Source: CBDFGN01 sp965247065
GTDB taxonomy: Bacteria > Bacteroidota > Bacteroidia > Cytophagales > Cyclobacteriaceae
Length of the DNA: 64,000 nucleotides
Assembly: GCA_965247065.1 (NCBI GenBank)
Contig: CBDFGN010000006.1
Span: 434,001 to 498,000 of the forward strand
Direction: 5' to 3'
Below are positions 41,632 through 50,076 of the stretch, one piece after another. Below the pieces are notes generated by a model. The model ran no database searches. It saw only the letters and a list, made by a program, of their open reading frames with translations, and had not been told where the DNA came from. Every line of letters begins with the position of its first letter. The stretch's first letter is position 1. Position numbers and translations under genes: made by a program.

Positions 41632-43005
41632 TTAACTGTCAGTGACCTCACGGCTGAGGTCCTGAAAGTCCAATCCACTGAAGTTTCCTGAACTCATCAA
41701 TAGAAGATTGCGGTTGTCCCAATCCTGGTTGACCAGAAATTCCCTGAGTTCTTCACTGTCGTCGAAAACGATTAGATCCGGGCGATTGAATGATTGCCGT
41801 AAATACTCAACGCTTAAAGGTTCTTGCTGTTTTTGCTTCACCACTTCGGGGTCATAATACACAATTGCAGAGTCAGAATTGTGGAAACAATCTGCATATT
41901 GTACTATGAAATCTTTGTCGAGACTACTAAATGTATGGAGTTCAAGACAGGCGGTGAGGCATTGATTTTTGAATTGTTTCTTGAGGGCCTTGGTGGTAGC
42001 CAGCAGTTTTGATGGCGAATGCGCATAATCTTTGTACACTTTAGTTCCTGCGCGCTCGGCTATGAGCTCCAGGCGGTTAGAAGCGCCATGAAATGATACC
42101 ATTGCCTGGTAAAATTCTTCGTCCGTGATACTGAATCTTCGCAATACGGCCAAAGCTCCAGAAATGTTTTGCAAATTGTGTTTACCAAAAATCTTAATAG
42201 GGTACAGCCCTTTTCCACTGATTAGATAGGTAACTCCATTCTTAACCTTGTTAGGGTGAGTCTTGTAAATGATTCGGTTGGTGTCTACCCTCTCCTTTCC
42301 CCCGATGACTGTGGCCAGATCGTCTTCCTCGCAGTAAATCAAGGTGCCCCCTTTCGGGGTAGCGTCGGCAAAGACCTCGAATTGGCCAACATAGGACTCC
42401 AAGGATGGAAAAACATTGTAATGATCCCATGAAATGCCGCTGATCAGGGCGATATGATGTTTGTACTCAAGGAACTTGGGATTCGAGTTTATTGCCGATG
42501 AGTAATATTCATCCCCTTCAATAACGGTTGCAGGGGCTCCGGAGAGTTTCACCTGATTGTCGAACCCGTTGACCCGGGCCCCGATGAGATAGTCAAAATC
42601 TCGGTTGTGGAATTTAAGAACATGTAGAATGATGGCCGTAATGGTTGTCTTGCCGTGAGATCCGGCAATAACAATCCGTTGCTTGCTCTGGCATTGTTCA
42701 TAAATAAACTCCGGATAAGAATAGACATGTAGCCCTAACTCTACAGCCTTGCTCAACTCCGGGTTATTTTTTGAGGCATGCATGCCAAGGATTACTCCAT
42801 CCAGATCGGGCGAGATCCTTTCCGGGAACCAACCGTTTTCCGGGGGAAGCAAGTTGTGAAGGTTCAGGTTCGACAGGGACGGTTCGTAGATCTTGTCATC
42901 TGATCCGCTTACCGCAAACCCCTGCTCATGCAAGGCAATAGCCAAACCGTGCATGGCACTGCCGCCGATAGCAATGAAATGTACTTTCTGGTTAATTGGA
43001 TGCAT
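41632..43005 (-). CDS. mpl: UDP-N-acetylmuramate:tripeptide ligase, Mpl-like Mur ligase
   Basis: 457 residues. Mur ligase order: N-terminal UDP-binding domain with FIAIGGSAMHGLAIAL, the ATP-binding loop VIAGSHGKTTITAII, central VIEGDEYYSSAI and ISGISWDHYNVFPS, then GKHNLQNISGALAVL and a C-terminal domain with KVYKDYAHSPSKLLAT. The N-terminus with HIGSxxM-like start and the EGDEY motif fit Mpl rather than MurC. By family Mpl joins recycled L-Ala-gamma-D-Glu-meso-DAP to UDP-MurNAc, saving cell-wall peptide. No other mur gene adjoins it. It leads a leftward unit with the exonuclease and perhaps otsAB, and a promoter with both boxes is seen upstream. Confidence 0.85.
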   Translation of the reverse strand: MHPINQKVHFIAIGGSAMHGLAIALHEQGFAVSGSDDKIYEPSLSNLNLHNLLPPENGWFPERISPDLDGVILGMHASKNNPELSKAVELGLHVYSYPEFIYEQCQSKQRIVIAGSHGKTTITAIILHVLKFHNRDFDYLIGARVNGFDNQVKLSGAPATVIEGDEYYSSAINSNPKFLEYKHHIALISGISWDHYNVFPSLESYVGQFEVFADATPKGGTLIYCEEDDLATVIGGKERVDTNRIIYKTHPNKVKNGVTYLISGKGLYPIKIFGKHNLQNISGALAVLRRFSITDEEFYQAMVSFHGASNRLELIAERAGTKVYKDYAHSPSKLLATTKALKKQFKNQCLTACLELHTFSSLDKDFIVQYADCFHNSDSAIVYYDPEVVKQKQQEPLSVEYLRQSFNRPDLIVFDDSEELREFLVNQDWDNRNLLLMSSGNFSGLDFQDLSREVTDS

Positions 43006-43050
43006 TTAGAGGCTCTTTGGGTTATTGACCGACTCCATTTGACAGAGGCT

Positions 43051-43086
43051 GCAAATTTAGTTAATCCCCAAAAAAATGTTAGCAAT
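43051..43086 (-). promoter_or_regulatory. Bacteroidota promoter of mpl
   Basis: On the minus strand the -7 box reads TAAATTTGC (43051-43059) and a -33 ATTG (43083-43086) lies 23 bases before it, within the 19-23 range. Transcription would begin about 40 bases before the mpl ATG. The dnaB gene lies on the other side. Confidence 0.6.
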
Positions 43087-43204
43087 TTGTTGAAAAGTAA
43101 GTGGATTTTCAGGTGGGAAACTATTTATACTCAATCGTATGGAAATCCCATATGAATTTCATTCTTTTGAAGCAATCAATTCTCCCCCTCCTATTGGCAT
43201 ACAA

Positions 43205-44737
43205 ATGGAAAGAAAATCCGGCACAAAGCGATCCAATTACAAGTCACGCAAATTAGGGGAAGACGAAGTATTTGGTCAGCTGGGTAAAGTTCCACCACAG
43301 GCTGTGGACCTCGAGGAAGCAGTTTTAGGGGCATTGATGCTGGAAAAAGATGCCTTGACCAATGTCATTGACATTCTTAAACCCGGTAACTTTTACAAAG
43401 ATCAACACCAGGAGATCTACAAGGCCATAGTAGACTTGTTCAATAATTCGGAGCCCATTGACCTCTTAACCGTAACGCAGCAGCTAAGGGAGAATGGCAA
43501 GCTCGAATTTGTCGGAGGCGCGTATTATATTACCGAACTCACCACACGGGTTAATTCGGCAGCCAATATCGAATATCATGCCAGGATAATTTTGGAACAG
43601 TCGATCAAACGGGAGCTGATAAAAATATCCGCTGAGATGCAGCGCGACGCCTACGAAGACACCCATGATGTCTTTGAGCTGCTAGATCAAACCGAGCAGG
43701 GGCTGTTCGAAATTTCGGAATCCCACATCCGTCGCAACTATGCCGACATGCGCTCGGTACTGAATATGGCGATCAAGGAATTGGAGTCAAAGAAGCATCT
43801 CAAGGATGGCCTTGCTGGTGTCCCCAGCGGATTCACTCAGTTAGACCGGATCACTGCTGGCTGGCACAAGTCAGATCTCATAATTATTGCTGCACGTCCG
43901 GGCATGGGTAAGACTGCGATGGTACTTTCGGCTATGAGGAATGCAGCGATAGACTTCAATTATCCGGTGGCAATCTTTTCCTTGGAAATGTCTTCTATTC
44001 AGTTGGTGAATCGACTCATATCCGCAGAAGCTGAACTGGAAAGCGATAAGATCAAAAAAGGAACACTAGCTGAGCATGAATGGCAGCAGTTGATTCACAA
44101 GACTGGAAGGCTGGCCGAGGCGTCCATTTTTATAGACGACACTCCCGCCTTATCTATTCTTGAACTTAGGGCCAAGTGCCGGCGATTGAAGGCCCAACAT
44201 GGGGTGCAGTTGATCATTGTCGATTATCTCCAACTTATGTCTGGTGAACACAATCGCTCGGGTGGAATGCCTGGCAACCGCGAGCAGGAGATTGCTTCTA
44301 TTTCGAGGGCATTAAAAAACATAGCCAAGGAACTCGAAGTACCGGTGATTGCTCTGTCTCAATTGAGCCGGGCCGTAGAAACCCGCGGCGGAGACAAGAG
44401 ACCACAACTTTCGGATCTTAGAGAATCGGGCTCAATAGAACAGGATGCTGATATGGTCATATTTTTGTATCGACCAGAATATTACCAGCTCACCGAAGAT
44501 GAGCATGGGATGCCCACGCAGGGCATCTGTGAAGTAAACATTGCCAAGCATCGCAACGGATCTTTGGATACTGTGAAACTTAAATTCATTCCTCGTTTCA
44601 CCCGATTTACAGATCTTGACGCCCAGGGCTTTGATGCCGGGGGCGGAATGGGCCAGACATTGACCTTTGGGAGCAAGCTTAACGATCTTTCGGAGGGTGA
44701 GCAACCTCCTATAACTCCCGAGGATCCTCCTTTCTAA
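43205..44737 (+). CDS. dnaB: Replicative DNA helicase DnaB
   Basis: About 510 residues. N-terminal DnaB domain (PPQAVDLEEAVLGALMLEKDA), linker, and RecA-like ATPase with Walker A IIIAARPGMGKTAM, ATP-binding GVQLIIVDYLQLMSG, SQLSRAVETRGGDKRPQLSDLRESGSIEQDADMVIFLYRPEYY and the C-terminal AKHRNGSLDTVKLKF, all canonical. No intein is present. The hexamer unwinds DNA at the replication fork. I start at ATG 43205; ATG 43139 would add 22 residues that are not typical. The MDR oxidoreductase follows by 5 bp. Confidence 0.95.
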   Translation: MERKSGTKRSNYKSRKLGEDEVFGQLGKVPPQAVDLEEAVLGALMLEKDALTNVIDILKPGNFYKDQHQEIYKAIVDLFNNSEPIDLLTVTQQLRENGKLEFVGGAYYITELTTRVNSAANIEYHARIILEQSIKRELIKISAEMQRDAYEDTHDVFELLDQTEQGLFEISESHIRRNYADMRSVLNMAIKELESKKHLKDGLAGVPSGFTQLDRITAGWHKSDLIIIAARPGMGKTAMVLSAMRNAAIDFNYPVAIFSLEMSSIQLVNRLISAEAELESDKIKKGTLAEHEWQQLIHKTGRLAEASIFIDDTPALSILELRAKCRRLKAQHGVQLIIVDYLQLMSGEHNRSGGMPGNREQEIASISRALKNIAKELEVPVIALSQLSRAVETRGGDKRPQLSDLRESGSIEQDADMVIFLYRPEYYQLTEDEHGMPTQGICEVNIAKHRNGSLDTVKLKFIPRFTRFTDLDAQGFDAGGGMGQTLTFGSKLNDLSEGEQPPITPEDPPF

Positions 44738-44742
44738 ATTTC

Positions 44743-45738
44743 GTGATAGCTCTTTTATTGGTGGATGACGATGAGCGAATAAGGCTTTCGCAAGTCAATC
44801 ATCCACAACCGGCCAGCGGTCAGGCACTGGTCAAACTCAAAGCAGCAGCACTCAATCACCGCGATGAGTGGTGTCGCCAGGGCAAATACCCTGGCCTCCA
44901 ATTTGATACGATACTGGGTTCTGATGGAGCGGGAGTGGTAGAGAAAGTCAGTGAACCTTTGGACCAAAGTTGGGTGGGCAAAGAGGTGGTGATCAATCCA
45001 AACAACAACTGGGGTGACGATCCGGCGGCCCAGTCCCTGGACTACAACATCCTTGGCCTTCCTAAGAATGGTACTTTTGCCGAGTATATCGCAGTAGACC
45101 TGGACCGTCTCCACGCCAAGCCAGACCATCTTGATTTCAACGCCGCGGCGGCTTGCCCTTTGGCTGGCCTTACAGCTTATCGGGCGGTTTTTACCCAAGG
45201 AAATGTAACAGCCGGACAGACTGTTCTGATTACTGGCATAGGCGGCGGAGTGGCCCAATTCTGTTTTCAGTTTGCCCTAACCGCGGGGGCAAAGGTATTT
45301 GTGTCGTCCGGCTCACAGCAGAAGTTAGATCGAGCTTCATCCATGGGAGCTAGCGCCGGATTCGATTACCGGCAAAATGACTGGATCAAGCAAGCAGCAG
45401 CGCAAACGGGGGGTTTTGACCTGGTTATTGACAGTTCGGGAGGGGACCAGTTCGGTCAGTTGCCAAATTTGATCAAAGCTGGAGGCAGGCTGGTCTTTTT
45501 TGGGGCTACGGCTGGGGGACCCGGCAGGCTGGATCTGTTTAAGGTATTCTGGAAACAACTTACGATTCAAGGCACTACAATGGGTACTGATCAAGAATTC
45601 GAAAAGATGTTGAGTTTCATTTCCGAGAACAGAATATTTCCTGTGGTAGATTCGGTTAGACCGTTAGTTGAAATAATCTCGGCCTTTGATCAACTTAGAG
45701 ATTCTCAACAATTCGGCAAGCTTGTGGTGGAAATTTAG
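44743..45738 (+). CDS. Zinc-type MDR oxidoreductase (quinone oxidoreductase/alcohol dehydrogenase family)
   Basis: 331 residues, starting at GTG. GroES-like N-terminal half with ALNHRDEWCRQGKYPG and LGSDGAGVVEKV, and Rossmann half with VTAGQTVLITGIGGGVAQFCFQFA (NAD(P) loop) and FDLVIDSSGGDQFGQL. The cluster of four structural-zinc Cys is not seen, and the catalytic-zinc Cys is not evident, so a zinc-free quinone oxidoreductase-like enzyme is likely. Substrate unknown. Gap to dnaB is 5 bp, suggesting cotranscription, but no functional link is known. Its stop overlaps the convergent TPR gene by 4 bp. Confidence 0.82.
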   Translation: MIALLLVDDDERIRLSQVNHPQPASGQALVKLKAAALNHRDEWCRQGKYPGLQFDTILGSDGAGVVEKVSEPLDQSWVGKEVVINPNNNWGDDPAAQSLDYNILGLPKNGTFAEYIAVDLDRLHAKPDHLDFNAAAACPLAGLTAYRAVFTQGNVTAGQTVLITGIGGGVAQFCFQFALTAGAKVFVSSGSQQKLDRASSMGASAGFDYRQNDWIKQAAAQTGGFDLVIDSSGGDQFGQLPNLIKAGGRLVFFGATAGGPGRLDLFKVFWKQLTIQGTTMGTDQEFEKMLSFISENRIFPVVDSVRPLVEIISAFDQLRDSQQFGKLVVEI

Positions 45739-46061
45739 TCGGATTCCTCAAACAAAAAATTCTGGTAGGCGTTTTTGAGCTCTCGCAGAGCAAGCTGCTC
45801 CTTTTGCTCATTCGCCAACTTTATTCCTTTCTCGAAGATGGCCTTGGCCTTCTCCGGGTTGTCCAACTCAACATACAGATGCGCGGCATGATAATATGTA
45901 GCTAAATAACCTGCGTGCTGTAAGAGTAGTTTGTCGTAGAATTCCTTGGCTTTTAAGGGGTTGGAGTTTCGATACTCGTTGGCCACTGCATAAATCAAAA
46001 AAGGATCATTTGGCTCCTTTCCTAGGAAGTTAAGAAGCTCCTGAAGACGGGTATTTTTCAT
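45735..46061 (-). CDS. Small TPR protein
   Basis: About 108 residues, starting at ATG 46061 (MKNTRLQELLNFL); the frame is open a little further upstream. Two to three TPR units are visible: DPFLIYAVANEYRNSNPLKAK, ATYYHAAHLYVELDNPEKAK and the last helix QLALRELKNAYQNFLFE. No signal peptide, so cytoplasmic. The family is a short Bacteroidota TPR protein of unknown role, probably a protein-binding scaffold. It diverges from etfB with about 85 bp between. Confidence 0.75.
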   Translation of the reverse strand: MKNTRLQELLNFLGKEPNDPFLIYAVANEYRNSNPLKAKEFYDKLLLQHAGYLATYYHAAHLYVELDNPEKAKAIFEKGIKLANEQKEQLALRELKNAYQNFLFEESD

Positions 46062-46145
46062 TGGCGCGGGTACCCCTTTTTTGGACAATCTGTATTAATT
46101 TCACGCAAAGTAATAGGTAACAGGACAATCTCATACTTGCTGTAA

Positions 46146-46883
46146 ATGAAAATTCTCGTTTGCATTACTCACGTACCCGACACTACCTCAAAAATATCTT
46201 TTACCGGTGACAATACCCAGTTTGACAAGACTGGGGTCCAGTTCGTGATTGGCCCTTACGATGATTTTGCCCTGGCTCGCGCAGTTGAATTGAAGGACCA
46301 AACCGGGGCCACGATAACTGTGCTTAATGTTGGAGCTTCGGAAGCTGATCCTACATTACGCAAAGCGCTGGCAATTGGAGCGGATGAAGCCATCCGGATA
46401 AACGCTTCACCAACGGATTCATTTTATGTCGCCCAACAAATAGCCTCGGCCATCTCCCAGGAGGAATATGATCTAGTACTGATGGGTCGAGAATCTATTG
46501 ACTTTAATGGAGGTCAGGTTCACGGTATGGTGGGGGAGATATTAGGCATCCCGGCAATTTCCCCGGTCATGAGGTTGGATATTGAGGGTGAAATCGGCAA
46601 AATGGAACGCGAAATCGACGGAGGTAAAGAAACCGTAGAGGTTCCGCTGCCTTTTATTGCCGGATGCCAAGAGCCCATAGCCGAATGGAAGATTCCCAAT
46701 ATGCGTGGGATCATGTCAGCCCGATCCAAACCCTTGAAGGTGGTTGACCCCGTAGAAGGCCTCGAGATGACTACAACAGAAAAGTTTGAAATGCCGCCTG
46801 AAAAAGGGACGGTCAAAATGATCGACCCTGACAACCTCCAGCATTTGATTGAATTGCTTCAGAATGAAGCCAAAGTCATTTAG
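46146..46883 (+). CDS. etfB: Electron transfer flavoprotein subunit beta
   Basis: 245 residues. ETF-beta fold: KILVCITHVPDTTSKISFTG at the N-terminus, GPYDDFALARAVELKD, RKALAIGADEAIRI, and VLMGRESIDFNGGQVHGMVGEIL, which is the beta-subunit signature near the AMP site. It forms a heterodimer with EtfA, moves electrons from acyl-CoA dehydrogenases to the quinone pool, and binds AMP. The etfA gene follows by 40 bp, so they form an operon with the nuclease gene after it. Confidence 0.95.
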   Translation: MKILVCITHVPDTTSKISFTGDNTQFDKTGVQFVIGPYDDFALARAVELKDQTGATITVLNVGASEADPTLRKALAIGADEAIRINASPTDSFYVAQQIASAISQEEYDLVLMGRESIDFNGGQVHGMVGEILGIPAISPVMRLDIEGEIGKMEREIDGGKETVEVPLPFIAGCQEPIAEWKIPNMRGIMSARSKPLKVVDPVEGLEMTTTEKFEMPPEKGTVKMIDPDNLQHLIELLQNEAKVI

Positions 46884-46923
46884 CGCTGTGTAGTTTCCTT
46901 GAAAAGACCCTAAATCAAGTATT

Positions 46924-47883
46924 ATGGCTGTGCTCGTTTTTGTTGAAATTTCAGATGGATCGGTAAAAAAATCGTCCAGAGAGGCAATCTCATATGCAAA
47001 GGCGCTCAATCACGGGGAAGTAATCGCAATGGTAATGGGACAGATCGAGGACACGAGGTTAGCTGACCTGGGCGCCCATGGAGCAGATAAAGTTCTCCAT
47101 GCGCAGGATGAAAGACTTAATAATCCTTCAATTCTCCCTTATTCCTCAGTATTAGGCCAAGCCTTTGAGCAGGAAGCCGCTGAAATATTGGTGTTGGCGA
47201 AATCGGCCTTGAGTGATCCGGTTGCTGCCAGAGTGTCGGTACGACTGGGTGCTACTCTTGCCTCCAATGTAACCGAATTGCCAGATTTGAGCGATGGCTT
47301 CAAAGTCAAACGCAGCATTTATACCGGAAAGGCCTTTGCCATAACCAAGCTAACGGCGAATAAAAAGGTTATCACGATCAAAAAGAACTCCGTACCGATC
47401 CTTGAGGATGACAGGACCATAGAAGTTGGCGCTTTAACCGCAAATTTGGACGACGGGGATTTCAAAGAGACGTTGAAGTCCTCTGAAAAAGCCGAGGGAC
47501 AAGTGTTATTGCCGGAAGCGGACATAGTTGTTTCCGGAGGCCGTGGTCTCAAGGGTCCGGAAAACTGGGGAATGCTTGAGGAGTTGGCCAAGGCCCTCGG
47601 CGCAGCAACCGCATGTAGTAAGCCGGTATCCGATATGAATTGGCGGCCCCACCATGAACATGTGGGTCAAACCGGAGTTAAAGTAGCACCTTCTTTGTAT
47701 ATTGCCGTGGGAATTTCCGGCGCTATTCAGCATTTGGCTGGAGTGAACTCCTCCAAGAACATAGTGGTAATAAACAAGGATCCGGAGGCTCCATTTTTCA
47801 AGGCCGCTGACTATGGAATCGTTGGAGACGCCTTTGAAGTAGTCCCAAAATTGACCGAGGCAATTAAGTCCATGAGTAACTAA
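46924..47883 (+). CDS. etfA: Electron transfer flavoprotein subunit alpha
   Basis: 319 residues. The FAD-binding C-terminal half shows VSGGRGLKGPENWGMLEELA, GAATACSKPVSDMNWRPHHEHVGQTGVKVAPSLYIAVGISGAIQHLAG and VVINKDPEAPFFKAADYGIVGD, the family's flavin-binding signature. It binds FAD and pairs with EtfB in fatty-acid and amino-acid oxidation. The length fits the family, and no fused ferredoxin domain is present. The bifunctional nuclease gene starts 8 bp later. Confidence 0.96.
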   Translation: MAVLVFVEISDGSVKKSSREAISYAKALNHGEVIAMVMGQIEDTRLADLGAHGADKVLHAQDERLNNPSILPYSSVLGQAFEQEAAEILVLAKSALSDPVAARVSVRLGATLASNVTELPDLSDGFKVKRSIYTGKAFAITKLTANKKVITIKKNSVPILEDDRTIEVGALTANLDDGDFKETLKSSEKAEGQVLLPEADIVVSGGRGLKGPENWGMLEELAKALGAATACSKPVSDMNWRPHHEHVGQTGVKVAPSLYIAVGISGAIQHLAGVNSSKNIVVINKDPEAPFFKAADYGIVGDAFEVVPKLTEAIKSMSN

Positions 47884-47891
47884 GTGCACAG

Positions 47892-48488
47892 GTGGATAAG
47901 ATAAAGCTAGAGATCCTCGGTCTTTCCTCAAGTCAGTCGCAATCAGGCTCATTCGCCCTGGTTCTGGGAGAAGTGGATGGCGACCGTCGGCTACCAATTA
48001 TAATTGGAATGTTCGAGGCACAAGCTATTGCAATTGAAATTGAAAAGATTGTTCCGAACCGCCCGATGACTCATGACCTCTTCAAATCTTTTGCCTATAA
48101 TTTTGACTTTAATGTCAAAGAGATTGTTATCTCGGATCTGAAGGAAGGGGTTTTCTTCGGTAAAATTGTATGCAGCGACGGCGTTAAGACCGTGGAAGTC
48201 GATGCCCGTCCGTCCGATGCCATTGCTATTGGGCTTAGATTCAGTGTCCCGATATATACCTATGAGTCGATTCTATCTGAGGCTGGAATAGTACTTTCTG
48301 AGGAATCCGAAGAGGAAGAGACAAAGGTCAAAAAAGCCAGAGTTACTCCAAAGGAGGCGGTGGTTTCCACTGAGGATCTCAAGGATCAATCGGTAGAAAA
48401 GCTTAAGGACCTGCTAACGGCTGCTCTTAAGAAAGAGGACTACGAGCAGGCAGCCAAGATTAGGGACGAAATGAACCGTCGAAATTAA
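47892..48488 (+). CDS. Bifunctional nuclease domain protein with C-terminal UVR motif
   Basis: 198 residues, starting at GTG. The DUF151/BFN domain fills residues 1-135: GLSSSQSQSGSFALVLGEVDGDRRLPIIIGMFEAQAI, MTHDLFKSFAYNFDF and VDARPSDAIAIGLRFSVPIY are typical. The last 30 residues (KLKDLLTAALKKEDYEQAAKIRDEMNRR) form a UvrB-UvrC (UVR) type helical hairpin. Plant BFN cleaves DNA and RNA, but bacterial members have not been tied to one role. The gene is 8 bp after etfA, so is probably in the same operon, for reasons unknown. Confidence 0.88.
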   Translation: MDKIKLEILGLSSSQSQSGSFALVLGEVDGDRRLPIIIGMFEAQAIAIEIEKIVPNRPMTHDLFKSFAYNFDFNVKEIVISDLKEGVFFGKIVCSDGVKTVEVDARPSDAIAIGLRFSVPIYTYESILSEAGIVLSEESEEEETKVKKARVTPKEAVVSTEDLKDQSVEKLKDLLTAALKKEDYEQAAKIRDEMNRRN

Positions 48489-48489
48489 A

Positions 48490-49881
48490 CTAGCCTAGGA
48501 TCATCCCGATGATGGTCGCCGACAGGAGGGAAGCAAGGAGCCCGGCAAGCAAAGCCCTGGGTCCGAATTGAGATAATAACAGTCTCTGATTAGGGGCCAG
48601 CGATCCGATCCCCCCGATCTGGATACCTATCGAGGCTAGATTGGCAAAGCCGGCCAACAAGTAGGTCGACATTATTATCGATTTCGTTTCGGCAAATGCA
48701 TTTGCCGCCTTAAGTTCGGCCAAACTTATGTAACCGATAAACTCGGTCATAGTAACTTTTTCGCCTAGCAGCCTTCCAACCAGGGTAATATCTTGAACCG
48801 TAACTCCGATCAACCACATCAAGGGAGCAAACAAATAACCCAGCAGGAACTGCAAGCTTAATGATTCATATTGACCCTTGGTAAAAGCAACAATGGAAGC
48901 ATTTAATTCAGTCCATTGTCCAAGTTTGAATAAAATGTAATTCGCCATGGCAATGAAGGCAAGGAAAACTAGCAGCATGGCGGCAACATTTACAGCTAAT
49001 TTGAGGCCGTCATAGGTACCGTTTGCAATGGCATCTAGAGGGTTGCTTCCTATTTTTTCGAGGCTTATGTCAATTTGGCTTCTGATAGCTTCAGATTGCG
49101 GTACCAGCATTTTTGACATAACCACAGCTCCGGGAGCTGCCATCACTGAGGCAGCAAGAAGGTGTTTGGCAAATATTAATCTTTGAACCGGATCATCGCC
49201 TCCGAGGAAGCCTATGTAAGCTGCCAGGACTCCTCCTGCCAGGGTTGCCATACCACCGGTCATCACGAGCAGCATTTCTGAGCGATTCATCCGTGGCAGA
49301 TAAGCTTTGATCATTAGCGGCGACTCGGTTTGTCCAAGAAAAATATTTCCTGCCACCGAAAGGCTCTCCGCGCCGGATAATTTCATGGCCTTTACCATGA
49401 CCCAGGCCAGGCCATAGACAATTTTCTGGATTACGCCCAGGTAGAATAAAAGACTGGTCAGGGCAGAGAAGAACACGATTGTAGGCAGAATCTGGAAGGC
49501 AAAAATGTATCCGTACTTATTGGTATCCAGAAAACCCTCGAACAGGAATTCGGTACCTGCTCTCGAGAAATCCAGGATTTTAACAAAGCCCCTGCCAACC
49601 CATTCAAATATAGATCGAATAAAATCCACTTTAAGTACACCAACGGCCAGTACCAACTGAAATACGATACCCACGATGACGACCCTCCACTCAATGGCCC
49701 TTCGATTTTCGCTGAAAAGAAGAGCTATTCCCAGCAATACCCCAACACCAAGCAGGCCCCTTAGAATAGTCACAAACAGATTTCCGGATTGGTCGTTTAC
49801 CGGGACCACTTCCTGGGCCATTCCGGATAAGCATATTGAGAAAGTTAAAATTGAAGTGATAAGGAATGCTTTGCTTTTCAT
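48490..49881 (-). CDS. Concentrative nucleoside transporter (NupC/CNT family)
   Basis: About 463 residues with 10-12 hydrophobic segments. CNT signatures: AGNIFLGQTESPLMIKAYLPRMNRSEMLLVMTGGMATLAGGVLAAYIGF in the nucleoside and cation site, and a later FANLASIGIQIGGIGSLAPNQR. The N-terminus from ATG 49881 (MKSKAFLITSILTFSICLSG) looks like a cleavable signal before the first membrane helix, as in Bacteroidota CNTs. The family imports nucleosides with Na+ or H+ across the inner membrane. The gene converges tail to tail with the nuclease gene, 1 bp apart. Confidence 0.92.
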   Translation of the reverse strand: MKSKAFLITSILTFSICLSGMAQEVVPVNDQSGNLFVTILRGLLGVGVLLGIALLFSENRRAIEWRVVIVGIVFQLVLAVGVLKVDFIRSIFEWVGRGFVKILDFSRAGTEFLFEGFLDTNKYGYIFAFQILPTIVFFSALTSLLFYLGVIQKIVYGLAWVMVKAMKLSGAESLSVAGNIFLGQTESPLMIKAYLPRMNRSEMLLVMTGGMATLAGGVLAAYIGFLGGDDPVQRLIFAKHLLAASVMAAPGAVVMSKMLVPQSEAIRSQIDISLEKIGSNPLDAIANGTYDGLKLAVNVAAMLLVFLAFIAMANYILFKLGQWTELNASIVAFTKGQYESLSLQFLLGYLFAPLMWLIGVTVQDITLVGRLLGEKVTMTEFIGYISLAELKAANAFAETKSIIMSTYLLAGFANLASIGIQIGGIGSLAPNQRLLLSQFGPRALLAGLLASLLSATIIGMILG

Positions 49882-50035
49882 CAAGCGCGTCGAGTAGCTG
49901 CCAATTACGTGAAATGTGAGGATAAAAGGAAACGGCTGGTTCAAAGTCTCCCTATCATGATCTTAGGGTCTCAGCTATGCCGCGACTTGGTAGCTGCCTG
50001 ACCGGCGCCTTTCGTGTTCAGGACCCCCTAAAAAA

Positions 50036-50067
50036 GAAAATCCCTTCCAAAAGTGAAAGGGATTTTC
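50036..50067 (-). terminator. Rho-independent terminator of pckA
   Basis: GAAAATCCCTT and AAGGGATTTTC form a perfect 11-bp stem with a 10-base loop. On the minus strand the hairpin is followed by TTTTTT, as expected for an intrinsic terminator. It lies just after the pckA stop. Confidence 0.85.
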
Positions 50068-50076
50068 AATATGGTT

